34,592 bases of DNA from Anaerolineales bacterium (GCA_004377365.1 SOHZ01000469.1:1-34592), one strand, 5' to 3'; positions 8,635 through 18,162 are shown, numbered from the stretch's first letter. Program-made: numbers and translations. The notes: a model not told the origin generated them from the sequence alone.

Positions 8635-10875
8635 ATGATCGGCACTGTTATCAAGAATGAGTACAAAATCTACGATGAGGTTGGCAGCGGCGGCATCGCC
8701 ACCGTCTACGTGGCCCGTGACCTCAAGACCAATGAGATGGTGGCCGTCAAGGTCATTCACCCTCACATCGCCAAGGACCTCAACACGGTCAAACGCTTTG
8801 AGCGAGAGGCCAACCTTTTGATGAGCCTGACCGATCCGCACCTGGTTCGGGTCTACGACTATGGTATCGAAGAGGGCCGCCACTACCTGGTGATGGAATA
8901 CGTCGGCGGGCGAACCCTGAAAGCCATCATCAAGGAAGAAGGCCCGCTAGCAGTGGATCGTGCTCTGGACATCGCCCAGCAGGTGACTGAGGGACTGTCG
9001 GTCATCCACCAGCAAGGGGTCGTCCATCGGGACATCAAGCCCCAAAACCTGATAGTCCAGACCGACGGCAAAGTCAAGGTGATGGACTTTGGCATAGCCA
9101 GGATGGCGGATCTTTCGGCCTTGACGCAAAGCGGTTTCCTGGTAGGCACACCTCACTACATTTCGCCCGAGCAGGCTATGGGCCAGCGGGTGGATCACCG
9201 CTCCGACATCTACTCTTTGGGCGTGGTGCTTTATGAGATGCTGATGGGCAAGGTGCTCTTTGATGGTGACAGTCCTATTACGGTGGCCTTGATGCACGTC
9301 AAAGACCCTGTGCCCTCTCTGCGCTTGCAGCGGACTGATATACCCCCCCAAGTGGAGCAGTTGGTGGACAAGTGTCTGGACAAAGAGCCAGGGGACCGCT
9401 TCCAGACAGCAGCGGTATTGGCAAACGCCATCCGAAGCCTGCGCGGTGAGCCAAAGGCGGCGGTTCCTCAACCGGCAAGGGAGGCCGAGCCGTTGGCCAC
9501 CCTCTACAAGGAGGGGATGGCCCATCTGGTCGCCGAGCGGAGGCAGGAGGCCAGCCAGCGTTTCGAGTCGGTGGTCGCTCAGGACCCTAGCTACAGAGAT
9601 GCTGCCGCCAGGCTATCCGAAGCCAGAGAGGGCTGGCACCGGGCTTCTCTGGCGGAGGGGCCCCGCCCTGCGGCTCCGCCGGCGGAAAGACGGGGTGGGA
9701 TAGGGCTTATGGCCATGGCCTTGATGATGGGGGCCTTGTGTTTGATCAGCCTGGCCTTGGTGGGGGGCTATGTCCTATGGAACCAATGGGCTGCTCCAAC
9801 GCCCATACCACCAGTTATTGTGTATGCCAGCTCAACGCCTTCGCCAACCCCTCCTCCTGAGCTGACCTTCACACCGACGCCATCTTCTATCACACCACCC
9901 GAAGTAGCGACACCCACTTTCACTCTCACCCCCACCCTGACACCGGAGCCCACGGACACACCGACAGCCACCCCTACGTGGACGCCGACACCCACCCCCA
10001 CATCAACAACGTGGCCCATGTGTACGCCTCCCCCATGCAATCCTGGCGAAGTGTACTATTGCCCAGGTGAGTGTCCCGGCGGGTGCGGCGTCCAATGCGC
10101 GACTCCAACGCCACTCCCCAATCACCCGCCGGTAGTGCAGCGGGTGTATGCCGACGTAGGGAGCGTAGGGGAGAACAAGACGATGGCGGTTCATTGTGAG
10201 GCTTCTGACCCTGATGGCGATTCCATTCAGTACAGTTGGATGGCCACTGGAGGGCAGGTTTCTGGTTCTGGCCCCTCGGTGACCTACGTGGCCTCTGCCC
10301 CCCCAGGCTCCTATACCATTAGCGTGGCGGTGACGGATGGGCGCGGGGGCAGCGCCAGCGACAGCATCACCTTGCAGGTTGTGGCTGCTGGCCCGCCCAA
10401 CGGCATGTACGAACCGGAAGGCAAGTTCGGCAAGGTCTGGCACGAGAATTCCACTGTTCGGGAAAAGTTGGGTTGGGCTGTGGAAGAAGAACAGTCACCG
10501 CCGATGGCCCAGGAAGCCTTCGAGCGAGGGTTCATGTTCTGGCGGGAAGATACCCGCCAAATACGTGTTCTTCACAGCGAAGGGACCTGGCAGGTCTTCC
10601 TCGATACCTGGACTCCAGATCAGCCCCGGTATTCCTGCCCTGATGTGGCTCCTTCCCAGAGCCCTCCCACCCCCCTAAGCGGTTTCGGCAAAGTCTGGTG
10701 TGAACGATTGGGTGGGCCTAGTGCGGCCATCGGCTGGGCCAAGGCCGTCGAAGAAGGCTACACCGGTGCAGCCATGCAGTTCGAGCGCGGCTTGATGCTT
10801 TGGAGCAAAGACCGTATCATTTATGTGCTTTTCGATGACGGCACCTGGCAGGAGTTTGCCGATACCTATTATTGA
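8635..10875 (+). CDS. Ser/Thr protein kinase, TM, T/P and Cys-rich linker, PKD-like domain, two C-terminal LGFP-like repeats
   Basis: VAVKVIHPH, VVHRDIKPQNL, DFGIA, GTPHYISPEQ; TM LMAMALMMGALCLISLALVGGYVLW; PKD-like PPVVQRVYADVG..YSWMATGGQVSGSGPSVTYVA..; repeated FGKVW..GWA..FERG.M.W....GTWQ.F.DT. Confidence 0.9.
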   Translation: MIGTVIKNEYKIYDEVGSGGIATVYVARDLKTNEMVAVKVIHPHIAKDLNTVKRFEREANLLMSLTDPHLVRVYDYGIEEGRHYLVMEYVGGRTLKAIIKEEGPLAVDRALDIAQQVTEGLSVIHQQGVVHRDIKPQNLIVQTDGKVKVMDFGIARMADLSALTQSGFLVGTPHYISPEQAMGQRVDHRSDIYSLGVVLYEMLMGKVLFDGDSPITVALMHVKDPVPSLRLQRTDIPPQVEQLVDKCLDKEPGDRFQTAAVLANAIRSLRGEPKAAVPQPAREAEPLATLYKEGMAHLVAERRQEASQRFESVVAQDPSYRDAAARLSEAREGWHRASLAEGPRPAAPPAERRGGIGLMAMALMMGALCLISLALVGGYVLWNQWAAPTPIPPVIVYASSTPSPTPPPELTFTPTPSSITPPEVATPTFTLTPTLTPEPTDTPTATPTWTPTPTPTSTTWPMCTPPPCNPGEVYYCPGECPGGCGVQCATPTPLPNHPPVVQRVYADVGSVGENKTMAVHCEASDPDGDSIQYSWMATGGQVSGSGPSVTYVASAPPGSYTISVAVTDGRGGSASDSITLQVVAAGPPNGMYEPEGKFGKVWHENSTVREKLGWAVEEEQSPPMAQEAFERGFMFWREDTRQIRVLHSEGTWQVFLDTWTPDQPRYSCPDVAPSQSPPTPLSGFGKVWCERLGGPSAAIGWAKAVEEGYTGAAMQFERGLMLWSKDRIIYVLFDDGTWQEFADTYY

Positions 10876-10982
10876 ATTGCAGGAGCACCGCTGAGAACTG
10901 GGAGATAGCCTTTAGGGAGATAGGCTCACTGTCAAAGGTGGACGATTCAACCACACAATTCATTTAGAAAAGGAGATTCCCC

Positions 10983-11462
10983 ATGACAAAAGCAGGATTG
11001 AAGGCAGGAGCTGTAGGTGCGGTGGTGATGGTCGTACTGAACTTGATGGGTCTGATCCCCTGTGTAGGCTGCATTACTTGCATACTCGGGCTGCTCGCCT
11101 ATGTGGGGGCCGGAGCACTGGCGGCCTATTGGTTGCCCCCGACGCGTACGGCTGGAGAGGGTGCTGGCGCTGGAGCCATCGCCGGGGTGGTGGCCGGCAT
11201 CGTCGGCGGCATCGTGAACATGATCGTCGCCGCCGTCCGGTTCGCCATCTCAGGAGGGCCTGAGGCCGCGATGAGGCAGATGGGCCAGCTTCCCCCAGAA
11301 GTCATGAACCAGATCTACGAGGCTGGCGTTGATCCCGCGATGTTTGCTAGCATCGGCGGTGTGATCGGCGTCTCGGCAGCATGCTGTGTGATCGGCTTTA
11401 TCCTGGCCGCCGTCCTCGGTGCCATCGGCGGGGTCATCTTCGCAGCCGTCAAGCCGGAGTAG
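10983..11462 (+). CDS. Gly/Ala-rich multi-pass membrane protein, function unknown
   Basis: 159 aa, several hydrophobic helices rich in GxxxG/AxxxG; SD aaaaggaga before ATG. Confidence 0.7.
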   Translation: MTKAGLKAGAVGAVVMVVLNLMGLIPCVGCITCILGLLAYVGAGALAAYWLPPTRTAGEGAGAGAIAGVVAGIVGGIVNMIVAAVRFAISGGPEAAMRQMGQLPPEVMNQIYEAGVDPAMFASIGGVIGVSAACCVIGFILAAVLGAIGGVIFAAVKPE

Positions 11463-11568
11463 AGACCTTTACTGAAGGGCGCGCGTGTGTTTCCGACTCT
11501 CTACTCCTATCCGTCTATATGGGATCAGATAGAGGATGAACCTGTCGCCGTCCACGAGGAGAGGAAGA

Positions 11569-11602
11569 GGCTGTCTGTTTCGTTTGCAGACAGCCCCTTT
11601 TT
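11569..11602 (+). terminator. Rho-independent terminator
   Basis: GGCTGTCTG / CAGACAGCC stem followed by CCTTTTT. Confidence 0.75.
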
Positions 11603-11627
11603 CCACCAGACAGGTACTTTTGGCCTA

Positions 11628-11656
11628 TTGCAAAAAATCGGATTATGTTGTATAAT
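11628..11656 (+). promoter_or_regulatory. Sigma70 promoter
   Basis: TTGCAA-17 bp-TATAAT upstream of the 11707 CDS. Confidence 0.65.
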
Positions 11657-11706
11657 ATTATGTAGTTTTCACGGCACGAGATAGGCTGTGGACGAGGGGG
11701 AATGTC

Positions 11707-12732
11707 ATGAAACGGGTGGGGAGAATCCTCGCCATTTGCGCCATAACTGGGGCGAATTTCTTGTTGCCCTGCTCTATCCATGGGCAAATGCCCACCATCA
11801 GGTACTTTTCAGAGACAGGCCACAACGTACGTGGGGAGTTTCTAGAGTTCTTTGAGGCTCATGGCGGTTTGGCGGTCTTTGGCTATCCCCTGACAGATGA
11901 GTTCACCCAGGATGACCGCCATATCCAATACTTCCAAAAAGTGCGTATGGATTGGCATCCAGAATTCCCTGAGCCATACAATGTGCAATTGGGGCTTCTG
12001 GGTGATGAGTTAGGATATCGCAAACCCCCTATTTCGTCGGCAGAAATTCCTCCAGCCAACCACCCTCAGCGGCGCTACTATCCACAAACGGGGCACACTG
12101 TCTCATTCGCTTTCCTGACTTATTTCGACGAACACGGGGGCCTGGACATCTTTGGTTATCCCATCACAGAGTTTCTAATCGAGAGGGGCCGCATCGTCCA
12201 GTACTTCCAGCGGGCGTGCCTGGAATGGCATCCAGAGAATCCCCACCCTTATAAAGTGCAATTGGGACTGCTGGGGGAAATTGACGTCGACCAGAAGCAG
12301 GATGGGAAAAAGCTAGATCCAACCCTTCTCGACCCACAGCCGGCCATACTGACCTCGCCGACTCCTTCCACTACCTCGGACAGCAGCGCCTCGCCCACCG
12401 CTACTCCGACTCCCTTGCCCTCAGTCACGGCCATGGACGTCTCCGCCTCGGTGAAATACGCCATCACAGGCCGGGAAGGTTACCAGACGCTATACGTGTA
12501 TGTTACCGACCAGCAAGGGCGGGGCCTGCCGGGAGCTCAAGTCAGCTTTGTGGCTCATTACACCACCAGGGATCGAGCTTTCTCTGTGCCGCCCACCGAC
12601 ACGACCGGCTATACCCACCACATCTTCAATGTGGGCAACCCCTTGCCGGGCTATATCATTGTCATTGACGTCACCGTCACCTATGGCAGGCTCACCGCCA
12701 CCACTCAGACCTCCTTCCTGCCCTGGTGGTAG
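11707..12732 (+). CDS. Secreted protein with two LGFP-like repeats and a C-terminal Big/Ig-like domain
   Basis: Signal peptide; two copies of FSETGHNVRGEFLEFFEAHGGLAVFGYPLTDEF..QYFQK.R.DWHPE...PY.VQLGLLG; C-terminal VYVTDQQGRGLPGAQVSFVAHYTT. Confidence 0.75.
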   Translation: MKRVGRILAICAITGANFLLPCSIHGQMPTIRYFSETGHNVRGEFLEFFEAHGGLAVFGYPLTDEFTQDDRHIQYFQKVRMDWHPEFPEPYNVQLGLLGDELGYRKPPISSAEIPPANHPQRRYYPQTGHTVSFAFLTYFDEHGGLDIFGYPITEFLIERGRIVQYFQRACLEWHPENPHPYKVQLGLLGEIDVDQKQDGKKLDPTLLDPQPAILTSPTPSTTSDSSASPTATPTPLPSVTAMDVSASVKYAITGREGYQTLYVYVTDQQGRGLPGAQVSFVAHYTTRDRAFSVPPTDTTGYTHHIFNVGNPLPGYIIVIDVTVTYGRLTATTQTSFLPWW

Positions 12733-12757
12733 CAAACCAGCTTCAAGCCTCTCCACG

Positions 12758-12784
12758 GCCGTAGCGCGCAGCTACGGCTTTTTT
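12758..12784 (+). terminator. Rho-independent terminator
   Basis: GCCGTAGC-GCGCA-GCTACGGC-TTTTTT. Confidence 0.9.
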
Positions 12785-12838
12785 GGATTGGCGCCATCAG
12801 ACGGAGGGCACGGGAGGTGGCCCCTTAACCAGGGCCAT

Positions 12839-13051
12839 TCAGTTCTCAGCTTCCTCACCTTCTTCCCAACCAATGATCCACACGCACAGCCCGGCCAAGA
12901 TAATGGTGGTTACGATAAGAGCTGCCCACTGGTGCGGTAACAGCCCCACGTCTTTAGCCGCCCAGATGAGTATCAAGACCATACCCACGGCCAAGGCAAA
13001 CCAGGCTGTCAACTGCGGATGCTTGCTGATGAACTGCCGAATAAAGGCCAT
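12839..13051 (-). CDS. Small two-TM membrane protein
   Basis: 70 aa; LTAWFALAVGMVLILIWAA and WAALIVTTIILAGLCVWIIGW; SD-like AAGGAGGAAG upstream. Confidence 0.6.
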   Translation of the reverse strand: MAFIRQFISKHPQLTAWFALAVGMVLILIWAAKDVGLLPHQWAALIVTTIILAGLCVWIIGWEEGEEAEN

Positions 13052-13151
13052 GAGATCACTTCCTCCTTAAAATTGTTCTGTCGCCTCGCTAGTGTTGAGC
13101 CCACAGATGCAAGACTGCACAATTCACCTCTCGAAATCAGCCGTCAAGGGA

Positions 13152-14177
13152 CTAAAGCGGCTGCATGATGCGTTTCTCCCTCAGCTTTCTGAGCATCAGG
13201 AACCTGTCTTCGGTCATGAACTCTGAAGCCACCTCACGCCAAATTTTAATCAGGTCTTCCAGTTGCTGGCGCTCGTAGCCACGGCTGGCAAAGAATTCGA
13301 CGGCCCCTTGCGGATGATACTTGTCTACGAAGACAATGGAAACCTCGCACGAGAGATTATAGGCTTCCGCCTCAATGGTTTCCAGCAAAGGGCCGCCAAT
13401 CCCCTCCCAATGGCCGGGCGGATAGACGTAGAATTCGTCAATGCAGGTCACCAGATTCTCGGCCTGCCAGCCAGCCAAGCCTCCAGCCTTTTCTCCCACG
13501 GCTACCCAATACGCTTTCTCAAAGATCTTCTGCATTACATCGTCTGCGGTGAAGGTTCCCTTACCCAATAAGCCGTTCATGATGACAGTGATAGCCGGAA
13601 TGTCCCTGCGCTTGGCCCGTCGCACTATCACTTCTTTACTCGTCTTGACCTCCTCCTCTTCCTCAACCTCTTCCTCCTCAACCTCCAGGAACATCTCCAT
13701 GAAGACTTCGTCGTCGTATTCCTCACCAATCCTGACCTGCTTCTCTAACGTGCCCTTGGGCACAAAACCTAGCTCCCAATAGAATTTCTGGGCGGCCCTG
13801 TTGCTAGCCCGCACGTAGATGACCGCTTTCTCATAGCCCTTCTCCCATGCGAATTTGAAGGAAGCCTCGGCCAGCTGACGGCCGATGCCTTGGCCCCGAA
13901 AGTCGGCGTGGACGAAAGTGCCCATGATACCCACATGATCCATAGCAGAGGTATAGGTGGCAAAGGGCTCGATGGTCTGGAAGCCGACGATGTGACCATC
14001 AAGTTCAGCCACGAAGAAACCGCTCCTCTCCCCTAGCGAGGCGATGAACTGGCGCTCCTCCTCTACGGTCAATATCCTGTCCAAGGAGCTATACTTTTGC
14101 TCCCGCACCACAGAGTTGAGCACCTCAAGCACTCCCTTGGCGTCATCAGGAGTAACCATCCGTATTTTGATGTCCAT
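13152..14177 (-). CDS. Tandem GNAT-family N-acetyltransferase
   Basis: GNAT motif GTFVHADFRGQGIGRQLAEASFKFAWEKGYEKAVIYVRASNRAAQKFYWELGF; second divergent GNAT (YVYPPGHWEGIGGPLLETIEAEA..EFFASRGYER) after a poly-Glu linker. Confidence 0.8.
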   Translation of the reverse strand: MDIKIRMVTPDDAKGVLEVLNSVVREQKYSSLDRILTVEEERQFIASLGERSGFFVAELDGHIVGFQTIEPFATYTSAMDHVGIMGTFVHADFRGQGIGRQLAEASFKFAWEKGYEKAVIYVRASNRAAQKFYWELGFVPKGTLEKQVRIGEEYDDEVFMEMFLEVEEEEVEEEEEVKTSKEVIVRRAKRRDIPAITVIMNGLLGKGTFTADDVMQKIFEKAYWVAVGEKAGGLAGWQAENLVTCIDEFYVYPPGHWEGIGGPLLETIEAEAYNLSCEVSIVFVDKYHPQGAVEFFASRGYERQQLEDLIKIWREVASEFMTEDRFLMLRKLREKRIMQPL

Positions 14178-14226
14178 TACAAGCCTCCTTACTCATTGGT
14201 CCAGAAACCAGGCAATGTCAGAGAAA

Positions 14227-15546
14227 CTAATAAACGCAGCGAAACCCAATGTCAATGCCTCTATTGGAGGGATCGAACCTGATGCGGAAGGCACAGCGCG
14301 CCATATCGCCATGCCCGTTCCAGGAACCTCCACGCAGCACCTTGTACTTCTCACCGAAGGAGTCATCCATGTAATCACTGCCTGGGTAAGCCTTCAACCA
14401 ATCGGCCATCCACTCCCAGACGTTGCCCGCCAAGTCCAGGCAACCGTAAGAGCTGGCCCCGGCGGGATAGCCGCCCACCGGCGTGACGGTATGAGGACCT
14501 ACTTCGGCGGTGTTGGCCTTCCTCTCGTCCCACTCGTTGCCCCAGGGCCACAGCCACCCTTGAGTGCCCCGCCCTGCCTTCTCCCACTCGACTTCCCTTG
14601 GCAAGCGTTTGCCCGCCCAATCCACATAGGCCACCACATCGTTCCAACTGACCATAACCACCGGGTGGTCCATTCGATCCTCGATGGTGCTCCTGGGACC
14701 ATTAGGATGTCGCCAATCAGCCCCCTCGACTTTGGCAAGGCGCCGTCCCCAGACCCAACCCCACCCTTCTATCTCGGCGTCAGTCACATAGCCTGTGGCG
14801 TCCACAAATCGCTCGTACTCGGCGTTGGTCACCAGGTACTTGTCAATGTAGAAATCCTCCACATAGACCCGGCGATGGGGCGTCTCGCGCCGCCTCCACT
14901 CGTGGTCCCAGCCATAGCGGCGTTTCAGTTCGGCCAGTTGCTCCTGGCTGGTGCCCATCGGGAACTCTCCCGCCGGCACCAGCACCATCTCCTTGCCGTC
15001 TCTTTCCCAGATAATGGACTCCGGCAACCGTGCGAATCTAGTTAAATCATCGGGAGAAGCGACGATGGGAAGAGGGAGAAAAGGCCTTTTGCTTTCCAAG
15101 AGCTCCCTGCCTATCATACTCAGATTTCGCCTCAGTTTCGGAATACTGACCATCCCATCGTCATTCCCGTAGTGGACATAGAGCATAGGCCGCAGGTCAA
15201 AAGGCACATCCTCGGGCCGTTGAGTGATGAGGACGACCGGCTTGCCCAGGACATGAGCGATGCCCAGTTCGTAGAAGACGTTGGGGCTCCTGCCCGTCAT
15301 GTCGGCCACGATGAACCGCGCCCGCTGGATGTTCTGGCAGATAGCTACACACATGATCTCGCGGGTGTGAAAGATCTCGTCCGAACGGCTGCAGCGGAAC
15401 CCCAGCCTCTGCCAGACCTCTTTGATGGTCTTGTACACCTCATCGAACTCCTTGACGAAGGGCATCAGCACAAAAATCAGGTCAGACTCCTTATAGACTT
15501 CGTAGCGGCACTCGTCGCCAGTTTTGAAGCAATATGGTTTGAACAT
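14227..15546 (-). CDS. TIR-like / nucleoside-deoxyribosyltransferase-fold N-terminus fused to FGE-sulfatase domain
   Basis: N-term FVLMPFVKEFDEVYKTIKEVWQ..RSDEIFHTREIMCVAICQNIQRARFIVADMTGRSPNVFYELGIAHVLGKPVVLITQ; C-term MVLVPAGEFPMGTSQ..PVVMVSWNDVVAYVDWAGKRLPREVEWEKAGRG..LRGGSWNG..RCAFR..GFRCVY. Start at 15546 chosen because it has SD GGGGAGGG. Confidence 0.8.
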   Translation of the reverse strand: MFKPYCFKTGDECRYEVYKESDLIFVLMPFVKEFDEVYKTIKEVWQRLGFRCSRSDEIFHTREIMCVAICQNIQRARFIVADMTGRSPNVFYELGIAHVLGKPVVLITQRPEDVPFDLRPMLYVHYGNDDGMVSIPKLRRNLSMIGRELLESKRPFLPLPIVASPDDLTRFARLPESIIWERDGKEMVLVPAGEFPMGTSQEQLAELKRRYGWDHEWRRRETPHRRVYVEDFYIDKYLVTNAEYERFVDATGYVTDAEIEGWGWVWGRRLAKVEGADWRHPNGPRSTIEDRMDHPVVMVSWNDVVAYVDWAGKRLPREVEWEKAGRGTQGWLWPWGNEWDERKANTAEVGPHTVTPVGGYPAGASSYGCLDLAGNVWEWMADWLKAYPGSDYMDDSFGEKYKVLRGGSWNGHGDMARCAFRIRFDPSNRGIDIGFRCVY

Positions 15547-15608
15547 CGGCCCTCCCCTCAAAGAGAGAGACTTGGGGACCGCCCCAACCCCTCAACAAAG
15601 GAACTACC

Positions 15609-16208
15609 CTATACTCCCAACCTCTCCCACTCCCACTCCACCTGTTCCCTCATCTCCTTCAGACTACCTGAATTATCAATCACCACATCAGCCAGGGCAG
15701 CCTTATCCTCCTGTGGAGGCTGAGCCTCGATGCGCAGCAGGGCCTCTTCCCGGCTCAACTTTCGCATGCGCATCAGCCGCTCCAGTTGCTGCTCCTGAGG
15801 GCAGGTCACCACCCACAGGGCGTCGCAGGTGCGGTGCCAGCCAGCCTCGATGAGTTTGATGGCTTCCACCACGACCACGGGTTCCGTCGCCTGGCGGATC
15901 AGTTCGTCCACGCGGGCAGTCACGGCCGGATGGACGATGGCCTCCAGTCTCTTGAGGGCCTCTGCATCGGCAAAGACGATGGCCCCCAGTTTCCCCCGGT
16001 CTATCCCACCCTCGGGTCCGAGAAGCCCCTCTCCAAACTCGCCCAGGATGGCCTGCCAGACGGGCATCCCCTTAGCCATCAACTGGTGGACCAAAGCATC
16101 GGCGTCAATGACCTTGGCCCCCAGGCGCTCGAGCATCCTGAGCACGGTACTCTTTCCCGTGGCGATGTTGCCCGTAAGACCGATGAGGTATTTCTTAGCT
16201 GACATCAC
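15609..16208 (-). CDS. coaE: Dephospho-CoA kinase
   Basis: P-loop GLTGNIATGKSTVLRMLERLGAKVIDADALVHQLM. Confidence 0.92.
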   Translation of the reverse strand: MMSAKKYLIGLTGNIATGKSTVLRMLERLGAKVIDADALVHQLMAKGMPVWQAILGEFGEGLLGPEGGIDRGKLGAIVFADAEALKRLEAIVHPAVTARVDELIRQATEPVVVVEAIKLIEAGWHRTCDALWVVTCPQEQQLERLMRMRKLSREEALLRIEAQPPQEDKAALADVVIDNSGSLKEMREQVEWEWERLGV

Positions 16209-16222
16209 TGAAACCGTCTTTC

Positions 16223-16251
16223 ATTATACCATATCCTTGTCTCTTTACCAA
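16223..16251 (-). promoter_or_regulatory. Promoter for coaE
   Basis: - strand TTGGTA-17 bp-TATAAT. Confidence 0.5.
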
Positions 16252-16277
16252 CTTTGCACCGCGAAACCCAGGAAATC

Positions 16278-16311
16278 GAGGCCTATCGGCGGGCCAGGGC
16301 AGATAGGCCTC
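16278..16311. repeat. Perfect 10-bp inverted repeat in coaE/parB intergenic region
   Basis: GAGGCCTATC ... GATAGGCCTC. Confidence 0.5.
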
Positions 16312-16348
16312 TAGCGCTCTGAATCCGAGGCGAGAGGGTAAGCAAGAA

Positions 16349-16377
16349 GCCGCCTGGGAGTGAAAAGCCCAGACGGC
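16349..16377 (-). terminator. Terminator-like hairpin downstream of parB
   Basis: - strand GCCGTCTGGG / CCCAGGCGGC, one mismatch, short T-rich tail. Confidence 0.5.
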
Positions 16378-16433
16378 CTGTACTTTGCGAGTCTGATATT
16401 CACATCTCATCACGAAAGGGGTGAAGGGCCCCA

Positions 16434-17306
16434 TCAGCCCCCTCTATCGCCTCCCACGATAATCCTATATATCGCCTCCAACTCCTCCTCCGAGTAGAAC
16501 TGGATCACCAGCTTGCCCCCCTTCTTGCTGCGGAAGAGCCTCACCTTGGTACCCAGAACATTCCTGAACTCATTTTCCAGAGCCTTGGTCTCCGGCGAGG
16601 GAAGCTCACCCCTACGCTTGGGTTGCGTCCCGGCTGCCACGCGCCTCACCATTTCTTCCGTCTGGCGTACACTGAGACCCTTCTTGACGATGGCTTCCAA
16701 GACCTTCAACTGATCGGCTCGTTTGTTGAGGGCCAGCAGGGCCCGGGCGTGGCCCTCGCTGATCTGGCCTTCGGCCAGAACCTGCTTGATCTCGTCAGGC
16801 AGGCGCAGGAGCCGCACCGAGTTGGCCACCGTCACCCGACTCTTGCCCACCTTCTCCGCCACCTGTCCCTGGGTCAAACCAAAATCGTCTAACAACTGGC
16901 GATAGGCAGCAGCCTCTTCCAGAGGATTGAGGTCGGCCCGCTGGATGTTCTCCACCAATGCCAGTTCCAGCATCTCCTGGGGTGTGGCTTCCTTCACGAT
17001 GACCGGCACCCTGGTCAGGCCGACTATCTTGGCCGCTTCCCATCGCCGCTCTCCGACGATGATTTGGTATTGAGCGTCGGAGGCCGGGTCCTGGATGCTG
17101 GTAACGATGAGAGGCTGAATGAGGCCATGCTCGCGGATGGAGTCAGCCAGCTCCTGTAGGGCCTCCGCATCAAGAACCTGGCGGGGCTGCATGGGATTGG
17201 GCACAATAAGGTCAACGGCGACCTCGCTCAGGCCTGGGCCGCTGACCTCGGTTGCCGGGATGAGAGCCCCCAGGCCCTTCCCCAGTCCCCGTCTTTGTTG
17301 AGCCAC
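16434..17306 (-). CDS. parB: Chromosome partitioning protein ParB/Spo0J
   Basis: RRGLGKGLGALIP, ParB/Srx GERRWEAAKIVG, HTH LTQGQVAEKVGKSRVTVANSVRLLRLP. Confidence 0.93.
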   Translation of the reverse strand: MAQQRRGLGKGLGALIPATEVSGPGLSEVAVDLIVPNPMQPRQVLDAEALQELADSIREHGLIQPLIVTSIQDPASDAQYQIIVGERRWEAAKIVGLTRVPVIVKEATPQEMLELALVENIQRADLNPLEEAAAYRQLLDDFGLTQGQVAEKVGKSRVTVANSVRLLRLPDEIKQVLAEGQISEGHARALLALNKRADQLKVLEAIVKKGLSVRQTEEMVRRVAAGTQPKRRGELPSPETKALENEFRNVLGTKVRLFRSKKGGKLVIQFYSEEELEAIYRIIVGGDRGG

Positions 17307-17388
17307 CGCTCTATCACCTCCAATGGCCAGGAATAAGAGGTAAGAATGGGGCAGGAGATAGACATCTATTACCCCTGTCCCTTGTCCC

Positions 17389-18162
17389 CTATCCCCTGTC
17401 TTTGTTCAGAAACTCCTCCGTCAAGGCCTGATAAGCCAAAGCTCCGGCCGATCTGGAGGCATAGCTCAGGATGGTCTCACCGTAGCTGGGAGCCTCGCTT
17501 AGACGGACGCTGCGCGGGATCACGGTGGAGAACACCTTGCTTCCAAAATGTTTCCTCACCTCGTCAACCACCTGCTGCGAGAGATTGGTGCGGACATCGT
17601 ACATGGTCATCAGGATGCCAGCGACAGTCAGCCTGGGATTCAGGTTCTCTCGCACAAGATTGATGGTGTGGATCAACTGGGTCAGGCCTTCCAAAGCCAG
17701 ATACTCACATTGGATGGGAATAATGACACCATCGGCGGCTGCGGTCAAGGCGTTAACGGTCAGAAGGCCCAGGCTGGGTGGCGAGTCTATAAGCACATAG
17801 TCGTAACGGTCGAGGACAAGAATGAGCGATTCTCTCAAAAGATGCTCGCGGCCCGGCAGGCGGACGATCTCCACTTGGGCCCCGGCGAGGGAAGGCGAGG
17901 AGGGTGCGATATCCAAGCGGAGCCTGTTGGTGAGAATGATGATCTCGGCCAGGGGCACATTATCAATCAGGACATCGTAGATGGACAGGGGTAGTTTGTT
18001 CTTGTCAATGCCCAAGCTGCTGGTGGCGTTGGCCTGAGGGTCAGCATCAACAAGCAGAACCCGCTCGCCACCGGCTGCCAGATAGGCCCCCAGGTTTACG
18101 GCTGTGGTTGTTTTGCCCACTCCGCCCTTTTGGTTGGCCAGAGCATAGACTTGGGTCGTCAT
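17389..18162 (-). CDS. parA: Chromosome partitioning ATPase ParA/Soj
   Basis: Deviant Walker A NQKGGVGKTTTAVNLGAYLA; DADPQANATSSLG; DSPPSLGLLTVNAL. Confidence 0.95.
   Translation of the reverse strand: MTTQVYALANQKGGVGKTTTAVNLGAYLAAGGERVLLVDADPQANATSSLGIDKNKLPLSIYDVLIDNVPLAEIIILTNRLRLDIAPSSPSLAGAQVEIVRLPGREHLLRESLILVLDRYDYVLIDSPPSLGLLTVNALTAAADGVIIPIQCEYLALEGLTQLIHTINLVRENLNPRLTVAGILMTMYDVRTNLSQQVVDEVRKHFGSKVFSTVIPRSVRLSEAPSYGETILSYASRSAGALAYQALTEEFLNKDRG

Noticed and set aside
14227-15546. Diversity-generating retroelement target (FGE/C-type lectin fold)
   Set aside because: No reverse transcriptase and no TR/VR-like repeat seen in the window.
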